Source of the DNA: G965197675 sp965197675
GTDB lineage: Bacteria > Chloroflexota > Dehalococcoidia > Plut-88900
Reading direction: 5' to 3'
Assembly (NCBI GenBank): GCA_965197675.1
Contig: OZ240221.1
Coordinates: forward strand, 930,001-994,000
DNA: 64,000 nt
Shown here: piece after piece, positions 35,638-44,458 of the stretch
Layout: every line of letters begins with the position of its first letter
Position numbering within the stretch: the stretch's first letter is position 1
The notes under the pieces: generated by a model
What the model saw: only the letters and a program-made list of their open reading frames with translations
Databases searched by the model: none
What the model was told of the DNA's origin: nothing
Made by a program: the position numbers and the translations under genes

Positions 35638-37287
35638 CTACTCTCCCGCCCCAAACCCCAGCCGCGCCAGGTTTTCCTCAATAGCGGCGTCGAGCCGCCG
35701 CGCCTCGGTCTGCTGCTCCCTCCATTGAGCCGAAAGTTGGGCCATCTTCTCCTCGAAGAGTTCGCCGCCTGCCTCCTGTGGCTCCGCGTCGACGTAGCGG
35801 CTTGGGGTGAGGATGTGGCCGTGCTTGCGAACCTCCTCCAGCGTCGCGCTCTTGCAGAAGCCGGGAACATCGGCGTACTCGCCGGAGTCTTCTTCGCCGC
35901 CTGCCTCGTCGGTAGACAGGCGCCAGGCGTGGTAAGCATCGGTGATGCGGGCGATGTCGTCGTCGGTAAGCTCCCGGTGGGTGCGATCCACCATGCGGCC
36001 CAGCCTGCGGGCGTCGATGAACAGCACTTCGCCCAACCGGTCTCGGTATTTGCCGCCTCTGCGGTCCCTGGCTAGGAACCAGAGGCAGACGGGTATCTGC
36101 GTGGAGTAGAAGAGCTGGCCGGGCAGGGCCACCATGCAGTCCACCAGATCCGCCTCGATGAGGTTCTTGCGTATCTCCCCCTCGCCCGACTGGTTCGATG
36201 ACATGGAGCCGTTGGCAAGGACAAAGCCGGCTGCGCCGCGCGGCGACAGGTGATGGGCCATGTGCTGCACCCAGGCGAAGTTGGCGTTTCCTGTGGGCGG
36301 GACGCCGTACTCCCATCGCTTGTCGTCCTGCAGCCGCTCGCCGCCCCAGGCGGAGACGTTGAAGGGGGGATTGGCCAGGATGTAGTCGGCCCTCAGGTCC
36401 GGATGGCGGTCGTTGTGGAAGCTGTCGCCGTAGGCAATCTTGTCGTGGTCGATGCCCCGGATAGCCAGATTCATCTTGGCCAGCTTCCAGGTGGTGTGGT
36501 TGGACTCCTGGCCCCAGATGGAGATGTCGCCTCTGGCCTTCCCCCCGCCTGCCTTGCCAGCAGACAGGTTGCCGTTGCCGGTGGCGTGGGCCTGGATGAA
36601 CTTCATCGACTGGACGAACATGCCGGATGAGCCGCAACAGGGGTCGTAGACGCGGCCTTGGTACGGTTCCAACATCTCGACCAGGAGTTTGACGACGCAA
36701 CGCGGGGTGTAGAACTCGCCGCCCTTCTTGCCCTCGGCGCTGGCGAACTGAGAGAGGAAATACTCGTATACCAGGCCAAGCACGTCTTTGGAGCGCGCTT
36801 CTGCGTCTCCAACCTGGATGTTGGTGATCATGTCGATGAGCTGGCCAAGGCGGGTCTTGTCCAGGGCGGGCCGGGCGTAGTCCTTGGGCAACACGCCATT
36901 GAGTGCCGGGTTGTCTCGCTCGACGGCGGCCATTGCGTCGTCAACCAGCTGGCCGATGGTAGACTGCCGTGCCTGTGCCTTGAGGTGAGGCCAACGAGCC
37001 TCCGGCGGCACCCAGAAGATGTTCTCGCCGCGGTACTCGTCCATGTCCTCGGGGTCGTACCCATCTGTCGTCTTCGACTCCAACCAGGCGTGTAGCTCTT
37101 GGAAGGCGTCGGATATGTACTTGAGGAAGATGAGGCCGAGGACGACGTGCTTGTACTCGGCGGCGTCCATGCTGCCCCGCAGCGCGTCTGCCATCTGCCA
37201 GAGCTTGGCCTCGTAGCCTGCCAGAGTGCCGCTGCTCGATTCGGCGTCCGCTCTAGGGGTCGTCCGGCTCCGCCGTTCAGTCGTCAT
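35638..37287 (-). CDS. hsdM: type I restriction-modification DNA methyltransferase, M subunit
   Basis: A 549-residue N6-adenine methyltransferase: N-terminal helical HsdM_N (LWQMADALRGSMDAAEYKHV), SAM-binding DPCCGSSGMF (about 215-224), and catalytic NPPF at 306-309. Two short palindromic repeats are inserted in frame and encode LSAGKAGGGK (about 241-250) and STDEAGGEE (about residue 455). It is the first gene of the restriction operon on the minus strand; the small zinc-like protein at 37320-37529 is just upstream. Confidence 0.96.
   Translation of the reverse strand: MTTERRSRTTPRADAESSSGTLAGYEAKLWQMADALRGSMDAAEYKHVVLGLIFLKYISDAFQELHAWLESKTTDGYDPEDMDEYRGENIFWVPPEARWPHLKAQARQSTIGQLVDDAMAAVERDNPALNGVLPKDYARPALDKTRLGQLIDMITNIQVGDAEARSKDVLGLVYEYFLSQFASAEGKKGGEFYTPRCVVKLLVEMLEPYQGRVYDPCCGSSGMFVQSMKFIQAHATGNGNLSAGKAGGGKARGDISIWGQESNHTTWKLAKMNLAIRGIDHDKIAYGDSFHNDRHPDLRADYILANPPFNVSAWGGERLQDDKRWEYGVPPTGNANFAWVQHMAHHLSPRGAAGFVLANGSMSSNQSGEGEIRKNLIEADLVDCMVALPGQLFYSTQIPVCLWFLARDRRGGKYRDRLGEVLFIDARRLGRMVDRTHRELTDDDIARITDAYHAWRLSTDEAGGEEDSGEYADVPGFCKSATLEEVRKHGHILTPSRYVDAEPQEAGGELFEEKMAQLSAQWREQQTEARRLDAAIEENLARLGFGAGE
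35899..35921. repeat. in-frame palindromic repeat in hsdM, 3' copy
   Basis: GCCTGCCT and AGACAGGC pair with one mismatch across a 7-nt loop. Encodes part of STDEAGGEE. Confidence 0.6.
36547..36569. repeat. in-frame palindromic repeat in hsdM, 5' copy
   Basis: GCCTGCCT, 7-nt loop, AGACAGGT. Encodes part of LSAGKAGGGK, between the SAM-binding motif and NPPF, where a surface loop would be expected. Confidence 0.6.
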
Positions 37288-37319
37288 GATGCCTCACCTC
37301 CTCGCTTGCCCTTGGAACG

Positions 37320-37529
37320 TCACCTGTCCACCTCGCGTAGGGCGTTCTTGCCCCCAGGCCCGTAGCCGTGATGGACCAGGAAGCCGGGGACGCCGCCGTA
37401 CTCAACGGAGATCACCGCAGACTCGGCGGACTTGTCGTGGCCCGGCAGGAAGAAGGAGCCGATTGCCGTCTCCGCACCGCAACCACACCAGCACTCGCCG
37501 GTCGGCAGCAGGCGTTTGGTTGAAGCCAT
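37320..37529 (-). CDS. small Cys-containing protein at the head of the restriction operon
   Basis: A 69-residue protein from the ATG at 37529, with an AGGAGAT site about 9 nt upstream. CWCGCGAET near the N-terminus, FFLPGHDKSAE and VHHGYGPGG suggest a small metal-binding fold. Similar short proteins occur beside mobile elements, but I cannot name a function. It is 32 bp upstream of hsdM on the same strand. Confidence 0.6.
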   Translation of the reverse strand: MASTKRLLPTGECWCGCGAETAIGSFFLPGHDKSAESAVISVEYGGVPGFLVHHGYGPGGKNALREVDR

Positions 37530-37827
37530 TCTCTTATCTCCTGTAATCAGACCATTAGAATGGCCTTGAATACTGTCCAAGGATATGTCCCTAGCCGCTT
37601 CCGAGTCAATGCGAAATGGGGAGTTGATGCCCCACGTCCCTCCTTATGGTTGTGCTCAGGAGCGCTACAACGGGTCTCCCAGCCCGTCGCGGCCGCTCTA
37701 ACCAGCAATCCCCTTGCCCCTACCACAAGATTGGACTCGACACAATGGCTTGCAAGGCATTACATATGCCGTTTTTTCCGTTCACAATGGGATGTTGGGT
37801 AACTGATTACTAAGGCAATACGCGATT

Positions 37828-39120
37828 ATGGCAAAGCAGGGAACGAGGACATCTAATTTGGGTGCGTCCGAACGACAGCTACTCCACTCACTCAGCCGGA
37901 CGCCATTCGTCGACTCGGCGGAACTGGCGCTCATTCTCGGCGAGCCTCACGCCACGGTCCACCGCGCCCTGACCCACCTGCTGGCCGACGGCATCGTGGG
38001 GCGCGTGAGCCACGGGACCGCCCACTTGCCTTCGAGCCAGAGATACTACTTGGTGGCTAACGGCATCAGACAAGCCGCGGAGTTGCTCGGCTTTGCGACG
38101 GCCTCGGACTTCGTGCGGGCCTACCCCGTGTCCAAGGAGTGGCTGACGCTATTCATCCGCCGGATGGACGCGGTGGCCGCCATCGACCGTCTCGCAGCAT
38201 CGCTCTCCCCCGGCATCGACGGGCTGCGGTCGCAATTGGAGTTCCACCGCAGGGGGCGCTTCGACGCCACCATCACGTTCCACGACGGCCGGACGTTCGG
38301 CGTGGTCCCGCCAGGGCCATAGCGGGGTACGACTACACCCGCCGCCCCAGCGCTACCCTGGTCCTGACGCCCAGCGTCTGGGAGGAGAGGTTGACGGCGA
38401 GGTTCTGCATAAACCTGAACCTCGATGACTGCTTCGTCGCCGTAGAGTCCAGGGACGCGCTCGAAAGACGGGACCTTCGCCTCTGGCGCAAATTCTCGTG
38501 GGTCGGCAGCTCGTACCACACGCTGAAGGACGTGAGCGCCCACGGCAGCCCCTACGGAGGGCTTCGCACGGAGTCGCCGAGTCGAAGCGGGCATCACTGC
38601 CCCGTCCCGAGCGGATGGCGCAGGCTGCGTCGGCCTTAGGCGTCAGCCCTTCGGAGAAGCGGACGCTCGACTTGGTGACCGATCACCCGATGATCCTCCG
38701 TGAGCACCTGGCCATCTGGCTTGGCGTCTCCGAGGGACGGCTCAGCCAGATGATGCGCAGCCTCGTCGATACCTGGGGCCTTGTCGAGCAACGAGGAAAA
38801 CGGGGCAACACCCGCTACGCGCGGTCCGCCGAGGGCATACGCTACGTCACGCACAGGGACCGCGCCGAGCTTCCGACCACGCAGGGGATCTGGAGCACGG
38901 CCCTGACGACCGACCGCCAGGGCCGCAGGCGTCACGTGGGCCACCGCATCGACACATGGGCTCGCCAGACGAAGCACGCAGACGGAATCACATGGTTCCT
39001 GTCAAAGCTTGAGGCTGAGACCAGGGAAGATTCTTCGAGCGAGCTGCTGTGGTCGGTCCCCACCGCGAGGTCCGACCGGGCCTACAACTGGGGTCAGTCG
39101 GCCATCGCTCCCGACGCCGT
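37828..39120 (+). pseudogene. replication-relaxation-like (winged helix) protein, broken by at least two frameshifts
   Basis: Three frames in succession give parts of one protein: an N-terminal winged helix (LLHSLSRTPFVDSAELALIL, to about 38310), a middle part (AGYDYTRRPSATLVLTPSVW ... LWRKFSWVGSSYHTLKDV, about 38325-38580) and a second winged helix (LDLVTDHPMILREHLAIWLG ... TRYARSAEGIRYVTHRDR, about 38590-39110). The pattern resembles Replic_Relax plasmid proteins. The 3' end runs into a transposase fragment near 39125. No single frame covers it. Confidence 0.7.
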
Positions 39121-39127
39121 TGGAGAG

Positions 39128-39660
39128 CCACCTCGATGATGTCGGCACTGCTCATGCTGGTCTGCACCCTCCAGCCCACGATCATCCTGGAATAGTCATC
39201 CAGCACGCTGATCAGGTAGAGTAGCCCCAACCCACCACGAAGAAGTAGCTGGCATCGGTCTGCCATAGCTCATTGGGCCTGGCAGTCTTGGTGTGAAACT
39301 CCTTTCCTGCTGGGAAGCCCTTGGTCTCGGGCGGCTTGATGAGCCCCGCTTCCTTCAGTATCCGGTATACGGTGGACTCGGAGACGTACATGACCTGTTC
39401 GTCCACCAGGGTGGTCGCCACCTCTCTCGGGCTCAACGATGGGTGCTCCAACGCATACCTGACCACGTACCGTCTTTGCTTTGTAGCCAACCGGTTCCAC
39501 ACTCGCCTGGGCTCTGGTGGCCGGTCTACCAGACCGTTAAACCTCTGGTCTCGATACCTGCTCTTCCAGCGGTAGTAGGTCGAGGGTGCTATCTGCAACT
39601 CTTGGAGGGTGTCGAAGACGGCTGAAGGGCCGGCGTTTTCGGTGGAAACCTGAACTACTA
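39128..39660 (-). pseudogene. IS3/IS481-type transposase fragment (rve integrase core), frameshifted and truncated
   Basis: The minus strand encodes an N-terminal helix-turn-helix (LQELQIAPSTYYRWKSRYRD), HTH_29-type region and the start of the rve core (ELWQTDASYFFVV), then a frameshift near 39225 and continuation as YLISVLDDYSRMIVGWRV up to ADIIEVALQ, where homology stops. The last catalytic Glu region is missing. Insertion here cut the upstream winged-helix pseudogene. Confidence 0.8.
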
Positions 39661-39813
39661 TGGATGTGTAGTATGTGGTTTGCGGGGGCTTTTGGTTCCC
39701 CTCTGTGATGTAACTGCGTGAACGTGTCCCGATGGTAGGCCTAATTCTCCCGTGGATTGTCAAATCGAGACATTGGGAATAGAATACTCGCATCACCTGA
39801 GTGGAGGCCTATC

Positions 39814-40926
39814 ATGCCAGTGACGGTGGTTGTCGGAGGACAGTACGGTTCCGAAGGCAAGGGAAAGATATGTGCACATCTGGCACTGACCGACGACGTT
39901 GACTACATGGTGAGGTGTGGCGGGCCTAATTCGGGACACACTGTGGATGTCCGTGGAAACAGATACGAGCTCAAGCAGGTCCCGTCCGGGTTTATCAACC
40001 CAAGCACGCGTCTCCTGATTGCCCCGGGGGCATTGGTCAATCCCAGAATATTCTTGGAGGAAGTGGAGTTGTGCGGTTTGGATCCCTCGCGGGTGGGTAT
40101 TGATGAGAACGTTGGGGTTATCGAAGAGGCGGATATTTCCAAAGAGGCTGAGTTGGATCTGCGGGGTCGTCTGGGATCGACGGGTTCGGGGGTGGGAGTG
40201 GCTGTAAGCCGGCGGGTGCTTCGGGAAGGGGATTTTCGTCAAGCCAAAGATCATCCAGATTTAGGCCCGTTCACTACTTCCGTTCGGTGCGAGCTTGCCG
40301 CGGCTATCCGTAGAGATAGCAACATTGTCGTCGAGGGCACGCAGGGGTTTGGGTTGTCTCTGTATCATGCCCGGGAATGGCCCTACCGGACCAGCAGGGA
40401 CACAACTGCTCACAGCTTCTTGGGAGAAGCGGGCCTTGGAGTGCGGGACTTCGACGTCGTGATGGCCATCAGGTCCTTCCCGATCAGAGTAGCTGGGGAT
40501 TCCGGTCCCCTTGAGCATGAGATTACGTGGCCGGAGGTCCAAGTCCTCAGCGGATACCCTCACCTGGTGGAGGAATACACGACCACTACCAAGCGGCTCC
40601 GGAGGGTGGGGCGATTTGACTGGAGCGTTGTGGAAGAAGCGGTAGCGGCCAACTCTCCCACTGGGATCGCCCTCCACGGCGCGGATTACATTGATTTCCA
40701 GAACAAAGGTGTGATTTGTTACGAAGACCTCACTCCCTCCGTCCTTGCCTTCGTAGATGAGATCGAGGCCCGAGCGGCGGTTCCCGTCAGTTTCATAGGG
40801 ACCGGCCCGAGCAATGAGGATATTGTTGACCGGCGTCTATCCCGTCAGGGAGTGGCGGCATCGTCGCATGTTCGATGTCGCTTGATGGAAGTCTCGCCTA
40901 GAAGCTGTGGAGTTGAAGCGGTATGA
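39814..40926 (+). CDS. adenylosuccinate synthetase-like enzyme, PurZ-like, first gene of nucleotide module
   Basis: A 370-residue PurA-superfamily enzyme from the ATG at 39814 (GGAGG site upstream). The P-loop reads GGQYGSEGKGK: Ser stands where PurA has the catalytic Asp13 (GDEGKGK). To my knowledge that replacement marks phage PurZ enzymes, which join Asp to dGMP for 2-aminoadenine synthesis. The His of NSGHTV, TGSGVG, EGTQGFGLSL, TTKRLRRVGRFDW and the guanine-binding GTGPSNED are kept. Length is near archaeal PurA/PurZ and short of bacterial PurA (about 430). It overlaps the next gene by 4 bp. Housekeeping purine synthesis is unlikely given the residue change and context. Confidence 0.85.
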   Translation: MPVTVVVGGQYGSEGKGKICAHLALTDDVDYMVRCGGPNSGHTVDVRGNRYELKQVPSGFINPSTRLLIAPGALVNPRIFLEEVELCGLDPSRVGIDENVGVIEEADISKEAELDLRGRLGSTGSGVGVAVSRRVLREGDFRQAKDHPDLGPFTTSVRCELAAAIRRDSNIVVEGTQGFGLSLYHAREWPYRTSRDTTAHSFLGEAGLGVRDFDVVMAIRSFPIRVAGDSGPLEHEITWPEVQVLSGYPHLVEEYTTTTKRLRRVGRFDWSVVEEAVAANSPTGIALHGADYIDFQNKGVICYEDLTPSVLAFVDEIEARAAVPVSFIGTGPSNEDIVDRRLSRQGVAASSHVRCRLMEVSPRSCGVEAV

Positions 40927-41795
40927 GCTCTGAAGCGGGGGCCAGCCTTGAGGAAGATCCTCGTGGACAATTCCCGGGCCGATACAATGGGGCCGTCCTG
41001 TTGGCGGATGAGATCAGGTATTTCTCCACGTCTGATGACATTCCTCCGTATCAAAGGCTCATAGACCCGTTTGAGCCGGAGCGGTTGCGTCCGGCCAGTT
41101 ATCAGCTCACTCTTGGCAATCAGGCTCACGTGGGCGGTAGGCACCAACTTGTGTCATGTTCCAGCCCTTTGAAATTGGAGCCTCACCAAGTGGCGGTCGT
41201 AAGCACTAGGGAGGTGCTGCGGATACCCCGGTTCCTAGTCGCTAGGTGGAGCATACGGGTTCAGAAGATATACGAGGGACTGCTGTGGACAGGTGGCCCT
41301 CAGGTTGATCCCGGCTGGGCAGGCCAGTTGTTTTGTCCCATCTACAATCTTGCGGAACGCGAGGTTGAGTTGCGTTTCGAGGACGCTCTATTCACGATTG
41401 ACTTCATAAGGACCACTCCTGTGACCAATGAGTACAGGAGCTTGAAAGAAGCACCTGAGTTGAAGAGGACTTGGTTCATTCCTGAACGGAGGACCCTGTC
41501 TGAACATGACTCCAACAGGCTCCATAGTGCCCCGTATGAGTCCCTCCGTGACCTTCGGGAGTTGTCACGATTTCGTGAGTTGGCGCTGGGCGCGGTTGCC
41601 CTGATATTTGTCGTGCTTGGGGTAATGGTCGCTGCTTTAGGCGTCTTAGCAGCGAGGCCGGTAGTGGATACTAATGCACCGTTCTTGAGTCCTTGGCCTA
41701 TGACGTCCCTCGTTACTTCCGTCGTGGCCCTAGGTCTCAGTTTATTTTCACTAGTATTTGTTGCTCTGATATTCGTTAGAAGAATCCGTCATTGA
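40923..41795 (+). CDS. dCTP-deaminase/dUTPase-fold protein with two C-terminal membrane helices
   Basis: A 290-residue protein. Residues about 50-170 fit the Dcd/dUTPase fold: LRPASYQLTLG, RWSIRVQKIYEGLL and GPQVDPGWAGQL. At the Dcd catalytic Glu position (in E. coli GWSGCIVLEFYN) this protein reads GWAGQLFCPIYN, so Pro replaces Glu and deaminase activity is unlikely. A linker leads to two hydrophobic helices (about 220-245 and 258-284) with a basic end (RRIRH). This is a nucleotide-binding domain tethered to the membrane, the layout of a sensor-effector. Starts by ATGA overlap with the PurZ-like gene. Confidence 0.8.
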   Translation: MSSEAGASLEEDPRGQFPGRYNGAVLLADEIRYFSTSDDIPPYQRLIDPFEPERLRPASYQLTLGNQAHVGGRHQLVSCSSPLKLEPHQVAVVSTREVLRIPRFLVARWSIRVQKIYEGLLWTGGPQVDPGWAGQLFCPIYNLAEREVELRFEDALFTIDFIRTTPVTNEYRSLKEAPELKRTWFIPERRTLSEHDSNRLHSAPYESLRDLRELSRFRELALGAVALIFVVLGVMVAALGVLAARPVVDTNAPFLSPWPMTSLVTSVVALGLSLFSLVFVALIFVRRIRH

Positions 41796-41797
41796 CC

Positions 41798-42586
41798 ATG
41801 CAAGACCGGTACGTCGGGGACTTGGGCGATTTCGGCAAGTATGGCCTTTTGAAGGCTGTTTGCTCGTCAGGAGACACAGTCTGGCATTCTGACATCACCC
41901 TGGGGGTTGTCTGGTACCTGGTCCCTGACGAAGATCACAACGACGACGGGAAGTACGTCCAATACTTGGTTCCGAATGCCAGAAATCAGGAACAGTTTCG
42001 AAGTTGCGACCCCATCCTGTATGACCTTCTTGCCGACATAGTTGACTTGAGTCGAAGAAGCGTGGCCAATATCAGGGAGCGAGATGTCTTGCCAGTTGGC
42101 ACTCGATATTATGATCCCCCTTTGACCTTTGACGGACTCCCCAAGTCAGGGCTAGGGGTGCAACGGCAACGGGCTGAACTTAGGACCGGTTGGCTCGAAG
42201 GTGCATTAGATTCCACTGCTTCGTGTGAGTTGGTATTCGTAGACCCGGACAACGGGTTTGAGGTCAGTGTTGGCCCATACCAGAAGCGTGGCCCCAAGTA
42301 TGTTTTCTTCGACGAGTTGATACCCTTTTTGAAGAGAGGTCAGAGCTTAGTTGTGTATCATCACATGTCCCGCCGCGGTTCCTCAGTAGACCAGGTTCGG
42401 GGACGGCTTGCCGAGATCGAGGAGAGGCTGGGGCATGGGGCATTTGCCCTGTTATACCACCGGGGCAGCGCTAGGGCTTTCTTCGTGATACCGGTCGAGG
42501 AGCATCGAGGATTTCTTAGTTCCAGAGCCGAGAAATTTCTTGACGGTGCTTGGTCCCGGCACTTTGAGCTTGTCACTCCGGCTTGA
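41798..42586 (+). CDS. conserved unknown protein, possible Rossmann/methyltransferase-like fold
   Basis: A 262-residue protein starting MQDRYVGDLGDFGKYGLLK, an N-terminus I have the impression of seeing widely in bacterial unknowns. The middle has a Rossmann-like strand-loop (LVFVDPDNGFEV) followed by VFFDELIPFLKRGQSLVVYH, which recalls class I methyltransferase motif IV and the following helix. No clear SAM-binding Gly motif is seen. Third gene of the module, 2 bp after the Dcd-like stop. Function unknown. Confidence 0.75.
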   Translation: MQDRYVGDLGDFGKYGLLKAVCSSGDTVWHSDITLGVVWYLVPDEDHNDDGKYVQYLVPNARNQEQFRSCDPILYDLLADIVDLSRRSVANIRERDVLPVGTRYYDPPLTFDGLPKSGLGVQRQRAELRTGWLEGALDSTASCELVFVDPDNGFEVSVGPYQKRGPKYVFFDELIPFLKRGQSLVVYHHMSRRGSSVDQVRGRLAEIEERLGHGAFALLYHRGSARAFFVIPVEEHRGFLSSRAEKFLDGAWSRHFELVTPA

Positions 42587-42650
42587 GTATCGTTTTGCTG
42601 TTCCCATCTCTTTGGCGGTTCGGAAATTCTCGACTCGTTAATCTTGGCAA

Positions 42651-43193
42651 GTGGCTAGGTTGCCGGAATCTAGCATTAAGCATGTCGTCCTCATTTCAGG
42701 GCCGATTGGGTCTGGCAAGACGACCCTTAGTCGGCTTTTGGAGTTGCGCTTCGGGTTCTGCGTCGTCAGTACCCGGGAACTCCTGACTCCGCTGTCCGGA
42801 GACCGGCGTGCCCTTCAGGCTGCGGGGGCTTCGTTGGATGAATCCACTGTTGGCAGGTGGGTTAGGGACGGGCTACTTGGGTTGCGGAGCCGGTCGCCCA
42901 CTGGAGCCTTTCTTGTGGTTGATTCGGTGAGGACTCTCGATCAGTTGAAGTGGGTAAGAAAGGACTTTGGGGCATGTGTGAAGCACGTAAATCTGACAGC
43001 CAGTCCGGAGGTATTGTCCGGCAGGTACCATTCCAAGCACGAGAGGCACCGATATCAAGATGTTGTCGCCGACCCGGTGGAACGGAGAGTTGCCCTCTTG
43101 GCGTCGCTGGCAGACTTGGTTGTTGATACGGGGTTCCGGGTACCTGATTCAGTTTTGGAGCGTGTGGCAGACTTCCTTGATTTGAGGTCGTGA
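42651..43193 (+). CDS. P-loop nucleoside/nucleotide kinase-like protein
   Basis: A 180-residue AAA/kinase-like protein with Walker A LISGPIGSGKTTLSRLL (residues about 14-30), a Walker B-like LVVDSVRT, and a late Arg-rich lid (RYHSKHERHRY), like adenylate- or deoxynucleoside-kinase relatives. The initiator is GTG 42651. Fourth gene of the module; the stop overlaps the next ATG (TGATG). In this context it may phosphorylate or sense the nucleotide made by the PurZ-like enzyme (inference). Confidence 0.75.
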   Translation: MARLPESSIKHVVLISGPIGSGKTTLSRLLELRFGFCVVSTRELLTPLSGDRRALQAAGASLDESTVGRWVRDGLLGLRSRSPTGAFLVVDSVRTLDQLKWVRKDFGACVKHVNLTASPEVLSGRYHSKHERHRYQDVVADPVERRVALLASLADLVVDTGFRVPDSVLERVADFLDLRS

Positions 43194-43318
43194 TGGAATC
43201 CCGGCAGATCCTGCCCGGCGTCCACTATGAGCTGGACGTGGGCATGAGCCTATATTGGTTCGATGCTAAGCAAGGTGTAGATAGTTCTCTCTTCTCCTGT
43301 AACCTCATTGACCTGTAG
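43193..43318 (+). pseudogene. 5' end of a fifth module gene, cut off
   Basis: An ATG overlapping the kinase stop opens 41 residues beginning MESRQILPGVHYELDVGMSL followed by YWFDA, a clean start typical of an operon gene. Homology-like sequence ends near 43245, where the convergent DUF6575-like gene takes over the DNA. The module has therefore lost its 3' gene, or the junction is the edge of a later insertion. Confidence 0.5.
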
Positions 43319-44449
43319 GGTAGGCTGCAATACAACTCGACATGACGAATTTAATCTCGTCTGCTCTACTTCCGAAATAGCATCTTCGTGAATCGAGCCG
43401 TCGAGTCGCTCATCTGTGTCCGAAGTTTCGATTTCAAACCGCAACGTACGAACGTTTCCACCTACGAATCTACCTTCGAGTGTCAGATTATCCTTAGTTA
43501 AGTCCGCAACAGACTCAATTTGCGCTATTATGTTCCGTGCCGTCTCTTCGTTCATGCTAATCTGACGCAGGTCCAATGTCCCCGGTTGGCTCCAGCTCAG
43601 TGAAGCTGTGCTTAATGAACTTTCAATAGTCGATAGAAAGTCCTTGTAATTCTTGGATACGCGGGCTTTCAATTCCGTTAAGTGGGCAGTCAACTCGGAG
43701 GCTTGGTAGCCAACGTCAAGCAAATTGAAAAGTCCCTCCAAACTTTCCTTTGCCAATGATTCGCCAAATAGATCATCCTGATTGTTTGTTTCAAAGCGGA
43801 TTCCGAATGACCCAGCGTATGTGCTTATTGGATCAAGCCGTGTTTCATCGAGTATGGAATCTGGTATTCCTCCTCTTGAAGTAGGTTCGCCGGCTTTTGC
43901 CTGTCCAACTGCGTCGACAAGGCTCTGCAAGTTACCCATCAACTGACCAGCAATCTTGGCGCTGATTCTTCCCGTAGGATCTGAGGACTTACCCTCCATC
44001 CTCACATTCAATACATGCGCCCGCTCCCTAGTAGCAAGATCAGCGATGTCATCCGGTACGGGGATATTGAGCCTTGCCCCTTGACGCGGTAGCGCATCGC
44101 TCGGTAAGGCGGACGCAGCGGTCATAACCGTTCTGGTAATGGAATCCGTATGCAAGTCCTTATCGACTACAAACAAGTATCCATCCTCGGGGGCATTCAG
44201 CCCGTCTAGGGACGATATTTCTCCCGAAAGAATCTCCTGAAGGCGACGTTCGCTGACAGGTAGATATATCCACCTTTCAGTCGACTCATCCGAATCGCTC
44301 CACCAAGCAAGATATAACTGCTTACTCTGACTTCTTTGCAGCAGGAGACGAGGCCCATCGTAATATTGAAGCACTCTGTCAAGCGAAAACGCTCTCCATG
44401 GAGGATGTGGCAGTATTGGTCCTCTTACGTCGGATATCATCACGAACAC
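43250..44449 (-). CDS. DUF6575-like protein of unknown function
   Basis: A 399-residue soluble protein with the N-terminus reading VLQYYDGPRLLLQRSQSKQL and YLAWWSDSDEST, which I associate with the DUF6575 family, and a mostly alpha/beta C-terminal half. It is preceded 9 bp upstream by the 172-residue gene, forming a pair convergent to the nucleotide module. Lower GC than the replication block. Possible toxin-antitoxin or defence pair, by location only. Confidence 0.6.
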   Translation of the reverse strand: MFVMISDVRGPILPHPPWRAFSLDRVLQYYDGPRLLLQRSQSKQLYLAWWSDSDESTERWIYLPVSERRLQEILSGEISSLDGLNAPEDGYLFVVDKDLHTDSITRTVMTAASALPSDALPRQGARLNIPVPDDIADLATRERAHVLNVRMEGKSSDPTGRISAKIAGQLMGNLQSLVDAVGQAKAGEPTSRGGIPDSILDETRLDPISTYAGSFGIRFETNNQDDLFGESLAKESLEGLFNLLDVGYQASELTAHLTELKARVSKNYKDFLSTIESSLSTASLSWSQPGTLDLRQISMNEETARNIIAQIESVADLTKDNLTLEGRFVGGNVRTLRFEIETSDTDERLDGSIHEDAISEVEQTRLNSSCRVVLQPTLQVNEVTGEERTIYTLLSIEPI

Positions 44450-44458
44450 CCCTTAGAG

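Noticed and set aside
39814..43318. Complete Z-genome (2-aminoadenine) pathway
   Set aside because: Only a PurZ-like enzyme is present; no DatZ, MazZ or dedicated DNA polymerase is seen in the island.
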